A program made the translations under genes and the position numbers. DNA of 64,000 nucleotides. It comes from Enterococcus quebecensis. Lineage in GTDB: Bacteria > Bacillota > Bacilli > Lactobacillales > Enterococcaceae. Under the pieces are notes generated by a model that was given only the letters and a program-made list of their open reading frames with translations, did no database searches and was not told where the DNA came from. Shown piece by piece: positions 44,348-52,445 of the stretch. Position 1 is the stretch's first letter, and the number at the start of each line of letters is the position of its first letter. The stretch covers positions 186,001 through 250,000 of the forward strand of contig NZ_MIKB01000016.1 of assembly GCF_001730365.1 (NCBI RefSeq). The letters are read 5' to 3'.

Positions 44348-45667
44348 TTATGGATTTTGTTGATTATTTGAGTTAGATGAATTTTGTTTAAGTGCTGACT
44401 GATCAATTGTTAAATCAACATCTACGCTTTTTTCTTTTCCATCACGATAGAAGGTAACCTTCATTTTGTCGCCAACTTTTTTCTTGTATAGAGTACTTTG
44501 TAAGTCAGTCACAGAGTTGATCTCTTTATCATCGATTTTAGTGATAACATCGTATCGTTCGAGTCCTGCTTTATCAGCTGGAGTGGCTGTTTGAACACTA
44601 CGAACAAGAACACCCATTTGAACTGACTCAGGAAGGTTCAAGATTTCTTTTCTTTGTTGAGTTGAAACATTTGTTAATTCTTCCATTGAAATTCCAAGCG
44701 CTGGGCGAGTCACTTTGCCTTCTTTTTCTAATTGATTGATGATATTCACAACGTCATTACTTGGGATTGCAAAGCCCATCCCTTCAACACTTACTTGGCT
44801 TTCAGATTGAACGATTTTAACAGAATTGATTCCGATAACTTGACCTTCAATATTCACTAACGGACCACCAGAGTTCCCTGGATTGATCGCTGCATCTGTT
44901 TGGATTGCATTGATGTTGATTGCTTGGCCGTTATTTTCATTTTGGATATTTCTATTTAATGAAGAGATAATCCCTTGTGTTACGGAATTGGCATAAGCTG
45001 AACCTAATGGAGAACCCATAGCTAGAGCTGGTTCACCGATTTTTAGATTGTCAGAATTACCAAATTCAGCAATTGAGTCTACTTTGTCAGATGAAATTTT
45101 AATTACAGCGAGATCCGTATAAGAATCTGTACCAACTAACTCGCCTTTGACTTTTGTACCATCATGTAGAACAACTTCTAATCCTTTTGCTTGATCTACC
45201 ACGTGATTGTTAGTTACAACATAAGCTGTTTTTCCATCTTTCTTATAAATTACGCCGCTTCCTTCGCTAGCAGGTTGTAAATCACTACCATCAGATTTAG
45301 AACCGTCAGTTTGGTCACCATTATTTCCGCCGAATAATCCACCAAAACCGCTAGCATCACTATTTTGGCTAGGGCTTTGTAAATTGATAACAGAAACAAC
45401 AGAGTCTTTCACTTTATCTACAGCCTTAGTGACATTACTATTTACATCTAAATTAACATTCGTTACTTTGGTATCACCTTTGTTATTTTTTACAGAATTT
45501 GTCGTTGTTGGTGCGTTAGATGAAGGGGAATTTTGACCCATGATAGCATACGCACCACCGAAAGCCAAGGCTCCGCCTAATAATCCTCCAGCCAATCCAA
45601 TTCCAAATTTTTTGAACAAACTATTTGTATTTTTATCTGAGTCAGGTGTAACATCTTTTCTTTGCAT
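44348..45667 (-). CDS. htrA: HtrA/DegP-like surface serine protease
   Basis: Membrane-anchored housekeeping protease for misfolded exported proteins. 439 residues: membrane helix about 21-43, Ser/Thr/Asn-rich linker, trypsin-like domain with catalytic His155 (VTNNHVVD), Asp185 (SYTDLAVIK) and Ser266 (NPGNSGGPL), then one PDZ domain (about 325-420) and an Asn/Gln tail. Adjacent to rlmH as in streptococci and enterococci. Promoter seen at 45700-45728. Confidence 0.95.
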   Translation of the reverse strand: MQRKDVTPDSDKNTNSLFKKFGIGLAGGLLGGALAFGGAYAIMGQNSPSSNAPTTTNSVKNNKGDTKVTNVNLDVNSNVTKAVDKVKDSVVSVINLQSPSQNSDASGFGGLFGGNNGDQTDGSKSDGSDLQPASEGSGVIYKKDGKTAYVVTNNHVVDQAKGLEVVLHDGTKVKGELVGTDSYTDLAVIKISSDKVDSIAEFGNSDNLKIGEPALAMGSPLGSAYANSVTQGIISSLNRNIQNENNGQAININAIQTDAAINPGNSGGPLVNIEGQVIGINSVKIVQSESQVSVEGMGFAIPSNDVVNIINQLEKEGKVTRPALGISMEELTNVSTQQRKEILNLPESVQMGVLVRSVQTATPADKAGLERYDVITKIDDKEINSVTDLQSTLYKKKVGDKMKVTFYRDGKEKSVDVDLTIDQSALKQNSSNSNNQQNP

Positions 45668-45699
45668 ACAAGCAACCTCCTAAGTTATTATCATTATTT

Positions 45700-45728
45700 A
45701 TTATATTAAGTATAGTCTTTCAAGACAA
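45700..45728 (-). promoter_or_regulatory. Promoter of htrA
   Basis: On the minus strand TTGTCT (45728-45723), 17-bp spacer, TATAAT (45705-45700). Confidence 0.7.
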
Positions 45729-45878
45729 CTTTAGTCTACCCAAGAGCTTTGAATTTTTTATGAACAAGTTAGGGAGAAAAACAGATATAAATAATGAAAA
45801 AATGAGATGACCGAAATACTTATACACAATAAAGTGTGAAAAACTTTTGGAAAATAGAGGAAAACCTCTGTGAAAAAG

Positions 45879-46013
45879 TTATCCACAAAATGTGGATAAT
45901 GTGGACAAATAAACGGGAATATGTGTTTGTATCTCAAAATACTGTAAAATAAAGGATTTTATGGCATAGATCTGTGGATAAGTCTGTGCATATGTGTATA
46001 ACTTTGTGGGAAA
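45879..46013. other. Cluster of DnaA-box-like sites between htrA and rlmH
   Basis: TTATCCACA at 45879-45887 (perfect), and on the opposite strand TGTGGATAA at 45891-45899 and 45973-45981 (perfect), TGTGGACAA at 45900-45908, TGTGTATAA at 45993-46001 and TGTGGGAAA at 46005-46013 (one or two mismatches each). Six sites in 135 bp; chance expectation of even one perfect 9-mer here is small. No dnaA, dnaN or AT-rich unwinding array is in reach. Streptococci carry rlmH-htrA-parB next to oriC, so a relict or a DnaA-titration site is possible. Confidence 0.65.
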
Positions 46014-46090
46014 GTATGTGGAAGAGTCAAAACATTCATGATAAAATTGTTAACAACTAGAAGAATAGAATAGGAAGAGACGTGAAAACG

Positions 46091-46570
46091 ATGAAAATAA
46101 AAATCATTACTGTGGGGAAATTGAAAGAGAAATATTTGGTTCAAGGAATCAATGAATATATGAAACGCCTTAAAAGTTATGCAAAAGTGGAAATTATTGA
46201 AGTAGCTGATGAGAAAGCTCCTGAAAATTTGAGTGATTTAGAGATGATTCAGGTTAAAGGAAAAGAAGGTGAGCGGATCTTAGCGAAAATTTCAGATCAA
46301 GATCATGTCTTTGTTTTGGCAATTAATGGAAAACAATTTAGTAGTGAGGAATTTTCAAAAGAGATTGAACAATTGGGGATCAACGGGAAGAGTCAGTTGG
46401 CTTTTGTGATTGGTGGTTCATTGGGGCTAAGTGATGAAGTATTGAAGAGAAGTCAACAGCAGATGTCATTTGGGAAGTTGACTTATCCGCATCAGCTGAT
46501 GCGGTTGGTGTTGGTAGAGCAGATTTATCGTGGGTTTCGGATTATGCGGGGGGAACCGTATCATAAGTAG
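46091..46570 (+). CDS. rlmH: 23S rRNA pseudouridine(1915)-N3 methyltransferase
   Basis: SPOUT methyltransferase acting on helix 69 of 23S rRNA in assembled ribosomes. 159 residues, exactly the family length from ATG 46091. Typical start [16 protein letters not shown], the SAM-binding knot '[17 protein letters not shown]' and end '[19 protein letters not shown]'. The GTG at 46082 is too close to AGGAAGAG to be the start. In staphylococci the 3' end of this gene is the SCCmec attachment site; here the accessory cassette behind it shows no repeat of the rlmH end. Confidence 0.95.
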   Translation: MKIKIITVGKLKEKYLVQGINEYMKRLKSYAKVEIIEVADEKAPENLSDLEMIQVKGKEGERILAKISDQDHVFVLAINGKQFSSEEFSKEIEQLGINGKSQLAFVIGGSLGLSDEVLKRSQQQMSFGKLTYPHQLMRLVLVEQIYRGFRIMRGEPYHK

Positions 46571-46859
46571 GGGGATTTTTAGTCTTTTTCGATTGTTAAA
46601 AGTAAACATCTACTATTATTTTTTTCTGATAAAGTATAGGTGTGTTGTAGATAAAACAAACAGATTAATAAAGCAAAAGACACAGATAGGAATAGTAGTA
46701 CAAGTTAAGAAAGGTTACAGTACGTAGTGATGCTACTTTGGTTAATCGAGATTATGGTAACTAGGTGATTAAATAACGAATTTTCAAAAATAGAAGGGTG
46801 ATTTTATTCTTTTAATGACTGTGTTATAGTCAACTTACTCTTACGTTAAGGAGAAAACA

Positions 46860-47369
46860 ATGGAAAAAAAGAGACTAATAGCTTTAGGTATACTCATTTT
46901 ATTCATTGGAGGTGCATGGTATATGAAACGAGAAAAAGATTTAGCAGAATTACATGATATTCAAACAGATTTAGCTAATTATTTATATAACAACTATCGG
47001 TTATATACGAGAAAAACATCTGAAAGTGATGAAGTAAAGAAGTTGTATAACAAAGGGAATGGAAGTTTATCCCAAGAAGAATATTTAAAAAAAATGAAAG
47101 AGACTCGAGTTTACTCGGATATAGAAAAAGTGGAATTTACTAAATTTTCTGTTGGACCAATGAAAGATTTAGTCGTTGATTTTAAAATCAATGATGTGTA
47201 CTCAGACGATACATCATTAAGTATCATTTCTGCAGAAACAGGGAAATGGTTGTACAGCTTCAATTCTATGAATAACCGAAATGGGTATGTTTTAGAACGA
47301 AAAGAAAAAAGCACTGACAAAAAAATGGCTGAAGAAAACATTATCTACAACAATAAAGGGGTAGAATAA
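46860..47369 (+). CDS. Membrane-anchored putative immunity protein, eroded half of cassette 2
   Basis: 169 residues: membrane helix about 5-21, then the block MKREKDLAELHDIQTDLANY shared nearly exactly with the protein at 47815, then diverging. An external domain of about 145 residues is expected. It lies before a toxin pseudogene, so it is an orphan immunity candidate, the same pattern as in cassette 1. Upstream TTATAGT plus the SD AAGGAG are repeated before 47815. The 46571-46859 interval has no other feature I can support. Confidence 0.6.
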   Translation: MEKKRLIALGILILFIGGAWYMKREKDLAELHDIQTDLANYLYNNYRLYTRKTSESDEVKKLYNKGNGSLSQEEYLKKMKETRVYSDIEKVEFTKFSVGPMKDLVVDFKINDVYSDDTSLSIISAETGKWLYSFNSMNNRNGYVLERKEKSTDKKMAEENIIYNNKGVE

Positions 47370-47371
47370 TT

Positions 47372-47658
47372 ATGGCTAATATAGGAAAACCACCACAAAA
47401 AGAATTAGACGATTATAACAAATTATCAAAAGAGTCTTATCAAGTGAAACATAATAATGTTCAGACAGGTGATTGACTAGTAGACGATAAATATTTAGTT
47501 TTGGAGACCATTAACACAAACAAAGATACCTTAAAAGCAGAATATACCCCAAGAGAAATCAGATGGGGAGTAAATTCACCACGCTATCGAAAGAAACTAT
47601 GGTCAAAATAGGCGAGTTAGTCCAACTAGACCAAGACTTAGAGAAACAACTCGCTTAA
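47372..47658 (+). pseudogene. Collapsed TslA-like toxin gene
   Basis: Starts at ATG 47372 with MANIGKPPQKELDDYN, meets an in-frame TGA at about 47473, continues DDKYLVLETINTNKDTLKAE (compare DYIVLDTIDTNKDSL of the intact toxin), then jumps out of frame to the last codons LSKETMVKIGELVQLDQDLEK, then QLA and TAA at 47656-47658, paralleling the intact C-terminus 'TKDITAKIGELVQRDQELAK'. About 350 central residues including the lipase core are deleted. Confidence 0.75.
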
Positions 47659-47680
47659 ATTCAAAGGGAGTGAACCCAAC

Positions 47681-47764
47681 ATGAGGAATGAAGACCAGGC
47701 ACTAGCAGAGTACCACCAAACAAGGCGACAACTTGTTAACGGTTATTATTACGTGGTTTTATGA
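47681..47764 (+). pseudogene. Truncated TlaA-like partner gene
   Basis: ATG 47681 behind AAAGGGAG; reads MRNEDQALAEYHQTRRQL (compare MDQEEQALADYQQTRRQL of the intact copy at 49704), then runs into unrelated sequence and stops after 27 residues. It marks the junction of an old deletion in a duplicated cassette. Confidence 0.7.
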
Positions 47765-47814
47765 ATCTAATCTCTATGTTATGATTATCTTACTCTTACT
47801 TTAAGGAGAAAAAA

Positions 47815-48324
47815 ATGAAAAAAAAACGCATAGTTATAGGCATAATAATTTTATTAGTAATTGGAGGAACATGGTATATGAAAAGGGAAAAAGATTTAGC
47901 AGAATTACATGATATTCAAACAGATTTAGCCAATTATTTGTATAACAACTATCGACTTTATACTGTAGATAAAAGGAAAGATGAACAGTTAAATTCAGAA
48001 TACAACAAAGGGAAAGGAACGCTAACCACTGAAGAATTTCTGAAAAAATCAGATGAACTTAAAGAATACTCCGATATAGAAAAAATCGAATTTACAGGGT
48101 ATGAGATTAGTCCAATGAACACCTTGGAAATAAAATATAAAATAAACGACAAAATCGAAAAAGAAACCTCTTTAGATACGATTTCTGCTGAAACGAATAA
48201 ACTGTTATATCGTGTAGGAGAACATGATGGGGAAGGCCCGTTCTATCTTGAAAAAAAAGAAAATACTACGAAATTAAGTACACCAGAAAATTTAATTGTT
48301 TATTACGAAGGAGGGATTAAATAA
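47815..48324 (+). CDS. Membrane-anchored putative immunity protein, cassette 2
   Basis: 169 residues: N-terminal membrane helix (about 5-21; KRIVIGIIILLVIGGTWYMK), then an external domain. First 55 residues nearly identical to the product at 46860, the rest diverged. No lipobox. Followed 1 nt later by the intact lipase toxin gene, so coexpressed with it. Immunity role inferred from position and from TslA systems. RBS AAGGAG 8 nt upstream. Confidence 0.65.
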   Translation: MKKKRIVIGIIILLVIGGTWYMKREKDLAELHDIQTDLANYLYNNYRLYTVDKRKDEQLNSEYNKGKGTLTTEEFLKKSDELKEYSDIEKIEFTGYEISPMNTLEIKYKINDKIEKETSLDTISAETNKLLYRVGEHDGEGPFYLEKKENTTKLSTPENLIVYYEGGIK

Positions 48325-48325
48325 G

Positions 48326-49684
48326 ATGGATCAAAAAAGAGTTTTGTCAAAAGAAGTATATGGAGTAGAACAGGGAAAAGTGAAACAGAATACACGTATT
48401 AAGGATACAGATTATATTGTCTTAGACACTATAGACACAAATAAAGATAGTTTGAAGATAGATCAAACACCTCGAAAGAACAGTATGCAAGCCATGGCTG
48501 TAGCGGAAATCAAAGATGAGTATAAGTCATACAAAGATGGAAAATTAAAAGAAATTGACGGCTACCCCGAATCGGTCGTAAAAAAAGACGTCACAATTGT
48601 TTATGCTGGGACATCAAGTAAACGAGATTGGCAAACAAACGTTGGCGAAATTTTTCTAGGGGCAAAAGCACCCGAAGGGGCTTTTGATACCTCTTTAGAA
48701 TACGCTAGAGAAATCGAAAGAAAATATCCGAAACAAGAAGGGTTTACCATTGGTACGTCTGGACATTCATTAGGTGGTGCAGAAGCCATTTATGTTGCGG
48801 TATTACTAGGATACAATGCTTTTACGTATGGTGCTGCTGGATCAGGTTTAACGGATGAACAGATTAAACAGTATAAAGGGACGATTGTGAACCTTTTCGA
48901 TACAAGGGATGCCGTGACGAGTGGTGTGTTGACAGATGGTCGGAAAAAAATACCTTTTTTGAGTATGGGTATCGACAATCCATGGTGGAGAACAGCGGGT
49001 CATTCATTAGATCAGTTTAAAGTCGATAAAAAAGGGAACTATATCAACAAATACGGCGATATTGTGGTTTATTCAGATTTGAATGGCGGGATTTCGATTG
49101 AACAAACCCTTTTAGCGCAAAGTATCGTTGAAAATAAGATGCAAATGCGCAGATTAGAACAGTATGGTGTACATAAAAGTGGTAGTAAAAAAGAGTACCA
49201 ACAATTAAAAAAAGAAAATGAGTGGCTTCAAACTCAAATTGATAGTTTTACCAAATTGAACGTCTTACGTAAAAAATTTACTGCTAGTGGTGGCGGTTTA
49301 TCTGGAAATGAACAAATCTATTTAGACGATAGCCAAGCGCTAACCATTGTAAAGCTTGCATCTTCAAAATTTGACATGGCAATGGAGAACGTCGTAAAGC
49401 TCTATAGAGATGCCGTTAGGGAATTAGAAGAAATGTGGCAAGAAGGACGTTCGACGATTCAACGTAATTGTCCTGACTTATCTTATGGCGAAGTTTTAGA
49501 TGCTATGCAGGCAATGGGTTGTACGGAACAAACAATGGTGACGATCCCTTCACAAGAATTTCAAGAAAAACTAAGTTTAGCACATCAAATGAGTAGTAAA
49601 TTTAGTATCCTAACCAAAGATATTACTGCAAAAATAGGTGAATTAGTTCAACGAGACCAAGAATTAGCGAAACAACTCGCCTAA
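48326..49684 (+). CDS. T7SS lipase toxin with reversed LXG-like architecture (TslA-like), cassette 2
   Basis: 452 residues. Lipase domain about 1-255 with TSGHSLGGAEA (Ser148), candidate Asp195 (FDTRDAVT) and His226 (TAGHSLDQF). Then a helical segment 'RRLEQYG...QLKKENEWLQTQID', the hinge ASGGGLSGNEQIYLD shared with cassette 1, and a C-terminal helical domain ending KIGELVQRDQELAKQLA. I start at ATG 48326, directly after the immunity stop, with GAAGGAGG at 48308-48315; an upstream TTG (48296) lies inside the immunity gene. No signal peptide. The lipase cores of the two cassettes differ strongly, the C-terminal parts less, as expected for exchangeable toxin heads. Confidence 0.82.
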   Translation: MDQKRVLSKEVYGVEQGKVKQNTRIKDTDYIVLDTIDTNKDSLKIDQTPRKNSMQAMAVAEIKDEYKSYKDGKLKEIDGYPESVVKKDVTIVYAGTSSKRDWQTNVGEIFLGAKAPEGAFDTSLEYAREIERKYPKQEGFTIGTSGHSLGGAEAIYVAVLLGYNAFTYGAAGSGLTDEQIKQYKGTIVNLFDTRDAVTSGVLTDGRKKIPFLSMGIDNPWWRTAGHSLDQFKVDKKGNYINKYGDIVVYSDLNGGISIEQTLLAQSIVENKMQMRRLEQYGVHKSGSKKEYQQLKKENEWLQTQIDSFTKLNVLRKKFTASGGGLSGNEQIYLDDSQALTIVKLASSKFDMAMENVVKLYRDAVRELEEMWQEGRSTIQRNCPDLSYGEVLDAMQAMGCTEQTMVTIPSQEFQEKLSLAHQMSSKFSILTKDITAKIGELVQRDQELAKQLA

Positions 49685-49703
49685 AAAAGGGAGAGATACG
49701 AGT

Positions 49704-50015
49704 ATGGATCAAGAAGAGCAAGCATTAGCGGATTATCAACAAACGAGACGACAACTTGAAGAAGAATCTGACGCATTGACAAGAATTAGGCGACAAGCGG
49801 AACAAGCAACGAATGATACCTATTCTGAAATGCAACAGCAAGTACAACGATTTGGTGAAACAAATGAGCCTATGGAATGGGCAAGGCGTGAACTATCACG
49901 TCTTGAAGAAGATTTTTTCTCAGAATTAGACAGAGAGAAACGGACCCTTTCGTTAAAAGAAGACGAAGCAGAACAAGCCTATCGTAAAAAACTTCAAGAA
50001 CAAACTAAACCGTAA
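49704..50015 (+). CDS. TlaA-like small helical partner, cassette 2
   Basis: 103 residues, helical and charged: begins MDQEEQALADYQQTRRQLEE, ends 'EAEQAYRKKLQEQTKP'. The pattern 'MEWARRELSRLEEDFFSELDREKR' matches 'FNQARREMEQENHYFLDELEKEKR' of cassette 1. ATG with GGGAGAG upstream. Expected to pack with the toxin's C-terminal helices for T7SS export. Confidence 0.7.
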   Translation: MDQEEQALADYQQTRRQLEEESDALTRIRRQAEQATNDTYSEMQQQVQRFGETNEPMEWARRELSRLEEDFFSELDREKRTLSLKEDEAEQAYRKKLQEQTKP

Positions 50016-50030
50016 AAGGAGTATGATTAC

Positions 50031-50294
50031 GTGTTAGAAGCAATCGAAAAACTGTTAAAAGAATATAAAAAGAATTTACAAAAAATGAGCGCTCAAGCCA
50101 CTGCAATGGCACTTGTTCAAAAAAAAGATAGTCTTGTGAAAAAAACAAAGAAATCAGGAGAAACGGAATCAGAAAGTGCAAAAAGTTCCATTACTTCTGC
50201 AACAAGCGGTCTAGGGGAAACAGTAAAAGGGCAGTTTGGAAAGAAAGTAACACAAGTTTTAGATGAACAAGGAAAAATGCTAGATAAATTTTAA
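50031..50294 (+). CDS. TlaB-like small partner, cassette 2
   Basis: 87 residues from GTG 50031 with AAAGGAG 10 nt upstream. Basic N-terminal helix, Lys/Ser/Thr-rich middle, C-terminal block VKGQFGKKVTQVLDEQGKML then DKF, matching cassette 1. Probable second targeting partner of the lipase toxin. Confidence 0.65.
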   Translation: MLEAIEKLLKEYKKNLQKMSAQATAMALVQKKDSLVKKTKKSGETESESAKSSITSATSGLGETVKGQFGKKVTQVLDEQGKMLDKF

Positions 50295-50458
50295 TTGAAA
50301 CAGAAAAAGAAGCCAAGAAACACTTTGAAGAAATAGAGAGAACTTTAAAAGAAATGCAAAAAGTGGTTGATTCCTGGGATATAAAGTACGAGAATACGCC
50401 TGAAAAAAGAAGGACGGAATTTCATGTCATTAAGGAAACCGATGTAAATCAGTTGTAA
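50288..50458 (+). pseudogene. C-terminal remnant of a small charged protein
   Basis: A frame open from a stop at 50285 to TAA 50456-50458 without a start codon reads IETEKEAKKHFEEIERTLKE, then MQKVVDSWDIKYENTPEKRR, then TEFHVIKETDVNQL. Composition is that of a real protein; no RBS. Likely the tail of another partner or immunity gene lost by deletion. Confidence 0.45.
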
Positions 50459-50502
50459 GGAATGTATCTAGATTAAAAATAACTATATATTATATTCATG
50501 AA

Positions 50503-50540
50503 GATCAATCATCTTAATCGGTGGTTGGTCTATTTTTGTG
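50503..50540 (+). terminator. Terminator of cassette 2
   Basis: GATCAATCA/TGGTTGGTC pairs as RNA with three G-U pairs and a loop of about 10, followed by five T. Nearly the same hairpin occurs at 59797-59835. Confidence 0.65.
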
Positions 50541-50558
50541 TTTTAAGGAGGAAATAAA

Positions 50559-50760
50559 ATGTTTGGTAACAAAGAAAATCGTTACATCACGAAGGGAGTG
50601 AACGAACAAGTTCCAAAAGAAATCCAACTCTATTACTAGAATTTGGTCGACAAAAAAAGAAGTGATGCTGAAAAAAATTAGACTACTAACAAATCTTTGA
50701 ATTTAATCAAAATGATCAGAACCAGGTCGTGACGATCATTCATCAACAAGAAGATAGAAA
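50559..50760 (+). pseudogene. DUF960 family gene relic
   Basis: ATG 50559 with AAGGAGG upstream reads MFGNKENRYITKGVNEQVPK then EIQLYY and a stop; a second frame near 50695 reads EFNQNDQNQVVTIIHQQEDR. These are the first and last parts of a DUF960 protein (pattern 'RYMTRGV...ELQL' and 'VFEL...QQVIIHRQE'). The middle is shortened and shifted. Dead gene. Confidence 0.7.
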
Positions 50761-50792
50761 AAAACATTGGTGATTTCACCAATGTTTTTTTC
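50758..50792. terminator. Bidirectional terminator
   Basis: AAAACATTGGTGA/TCACCAATGTTTT, loop of 2-3 nt, T/A runs on both sides. Ends the minus-strand secreted-protein gene. Confidence 0.85.
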
Positions 50793-50808
50793 GTACTTTA
50801 CTTGATTC

Positions 50809-51633
50809 TTAGAATATATTAATTGGTGTAAATTTAGCAAGGATAGAAACTTCACCAGTTTTTTTAGATTTCGCAGTAACTGTATATTCTTTTGCTAAAA
50901 AATTCTTCCCTTTTGGTGAATTTACAAACAGGTATTCCATAAAAGGTGATACTTTTCCAGCAACTTTACCTGAGGAATCAGTCAAGGTATACGTATAACC
51001 ATTGTTCATTTCCGACTTAAAGTCAAATTGTATTCCGCTAGTTTGCGTAGTTATGCTACCGTCTTCTAAAAGATGATCTCCAGCAACTTCTTTTTTGTTA
51101 AAGAAATTATTGAAAGAACTTCCTTCGATGACATTAGAGATTGTTCCAACATTTCCGTTTGCAAGAACATTACCTAAAAAGTGATGATTCAATAACTCGT
51201 TTTTTAAGTCTTGATTTGTAAACTTAGTTGCTACTGGTGGCACGTTGACAGATAAAGTAAAACGATGAATATATAAGGAATCGAAAAGTTGTTCTCTATC
51301 TGCAACAGTAGGGTATTTCTTGACTAAATCATCAAGTTTAAAGTCAAATCCAATATATTTGCCGTTTTGTACTACAGCTGTCGCCTTAGGGAACAAGTCC
51401 TCTGCTCCAAGTGCTAGGTAGTATTTAGTTGCAGAAACAGGTGTTTTTAATTTTGCTCTGAGCACATTGTAATGTACGTATTGTACTGAGCTGATTTCTA
51501 CTAGACTATCAGAAGCCTTTTGAGTAACTGCTGAAGTTGAGGTTTGTGCATTCGCTGTTTGAGTAGTTAATACAGCTCCTGAAATCAGACCAACAAATAC
51601 AGCAGCTGTTGATAAAATGTGTTTTGTTTTCAT
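50809..51633 (-). CDS. Secreted protein of unknown family, paralogue 1
   Basis: 274 residues. Signal peptide 1-29 (HILSTAAVFVGLISGAVL, cut after ANA). The mature part has a first half with 'VQYVHYNVLRAKLKTPVSA' and alternating beta-like sequence, and a second half with 'DHLLEDGSITTQTSGIQFDF' and 'KEYTVTAKSKKTGEV'. No Cys, no wall anchor, no WxL. I do not recognise the family. About 70% identical to the protein at 52446-53270, a tandem duplication that includes about 260 bp upstream. RBS AAGGGAG. Confidence 0.75.
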   Translation of the reverse strand: MKTKHILSTAAVFVGLISGAVLTTQTANAQTSTSAVTQKASDSLVEISSVQYVHYNVLRAKLKTPVSATKYYLALGAEDLFPKATAVVQNGKYIGFDFKLDDLVKKYPTVADREQLFDSLYIHRFTLSVNVPPVATKFTNQDLKNELLNHHFLGNVLANGNVGTISNVIEGSSFNNFFNKKEVAGDHLLEDGSITTQTSGIQFDFKSEMNNGYTYTLTDSSGKVAGKVSPFMEYLFVNSPKGKNFLAKEYTVTAKSKKTGEVSILAKFTPINIF

Positions 51634-51873
51634 AATGTAAATCTCCCTTATTCTATATATTATGAATCCGCTGAGTTATTAATTAGAAAAAATGATTTTT
51701 TCAAACGATTAACTTGCGGAGTTTCATCTAATTAACAAAAATATATTATTCGATTGGCTTTTAACGAAGATGATTTTGGACTATAGGCATCAAAGTTTGA
51801 ATATGTATCAAATGGAAAATCTATTTAAAGCATTGCCCCTAATTATCATTCACTTTGCTGACAACTTTTGTTA

Positions 51874-51902
51874 CATGTGAATTATAACATCTGTATCACA
51901 TG
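51874..51902 (-). promoter_or_regulatory. Promoter with overlapping palindromic operator, paralogue 1
   Basis: CATGTGA (51874-51880), 15 bp, TCACATG (51896-51902): perfect inverted repeat that contains TATAAT on the minus strand (51886-51881). No TTGACA-like -35, so an activator or repressor is likely. The start codon is about 245 bp away, giving a long leader (51634-51873). The same layout is present for paralogue 2 at 53509-53536. Confidence 0.55.
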
Positions 51903-52234
51903 GTTTGATTTCCGTTTTTTGTTATTTTTATCAAGTTCGTGAAAACTAGGGTAGAAAAATTTTTATTTATTTTAAATTAATATAGTTAGTTGTTATAAAT
52001 AGATTTTTTGAGGGAATATTACTGGTTTTCGGAGGTCTTTGTTGATGCATATTTGAGGAAGAAGAGTGCGTAAAAGTGAGATTTATATATACTTAAATTG
52101 TTTTGTTTTGTTATTTTAAAATGAGTGGGGTTTTTACTTTGGTATGATGCTATTTCCCGCCGTTTATATGGAACTAACATTTATTCAAGAAATTACAGAG
52201 ATGAATAACTCTTTTTTCAAATGATAAAAAGAGT

Positions 52235-52276
52235 GAGAATGGAAGATAACTCTGCGAGTCATCTTCCATTCTCGTG
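52235..52276. terminator. Hairpin between the paralogues
   Basis: GAGAATGGAAGAT (52235-52247) / ATCTTCCATTCTC (52261-52273), with inner ACT/AGT pairing. No long T-run. In the 51903-52445 interval only this hairpin and a small ACGC/GCGT hairpin with T-run (about 52401-52427) are seen; no gene. Confidence 0.5.
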
Positions 52277-52445
52277 GAATCCAGTTAAACGGGGTTGAAA
52301 ATCAGCTCATTGCTAAATGATTTTGTTTCAGCTTCAATTTAGGAAATTGCTAGAGCCGTCAATTCTTAGCATGTTCCATTTTTAGAAATTAATGCAGTTG
52401 AAACGCCGTTTAGCGTCTGTTTTTTTCATACCATTTATATGATGT

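Noticed and set aside
45879-46013. DnaA-box cluster as the chromosomal origin
   Set aside because: No dnaA, dnaN, parB or unwinding element nearby; flanked by htrA and rlmH only. Kept as a finding, not called as oriC.
48296-48325. Upstream TTG start for the cassette-2 toxin
   Set aside because: Lies inside the immunity gene's end and in the RBS; ATG 48326 directly follows GAAGGAGG.
46571-50800. SCC-like insertion at the rlmH 3' end
   Set aside because: No cassette recombinase and no repeat of the rlmH end at the far side of the island.
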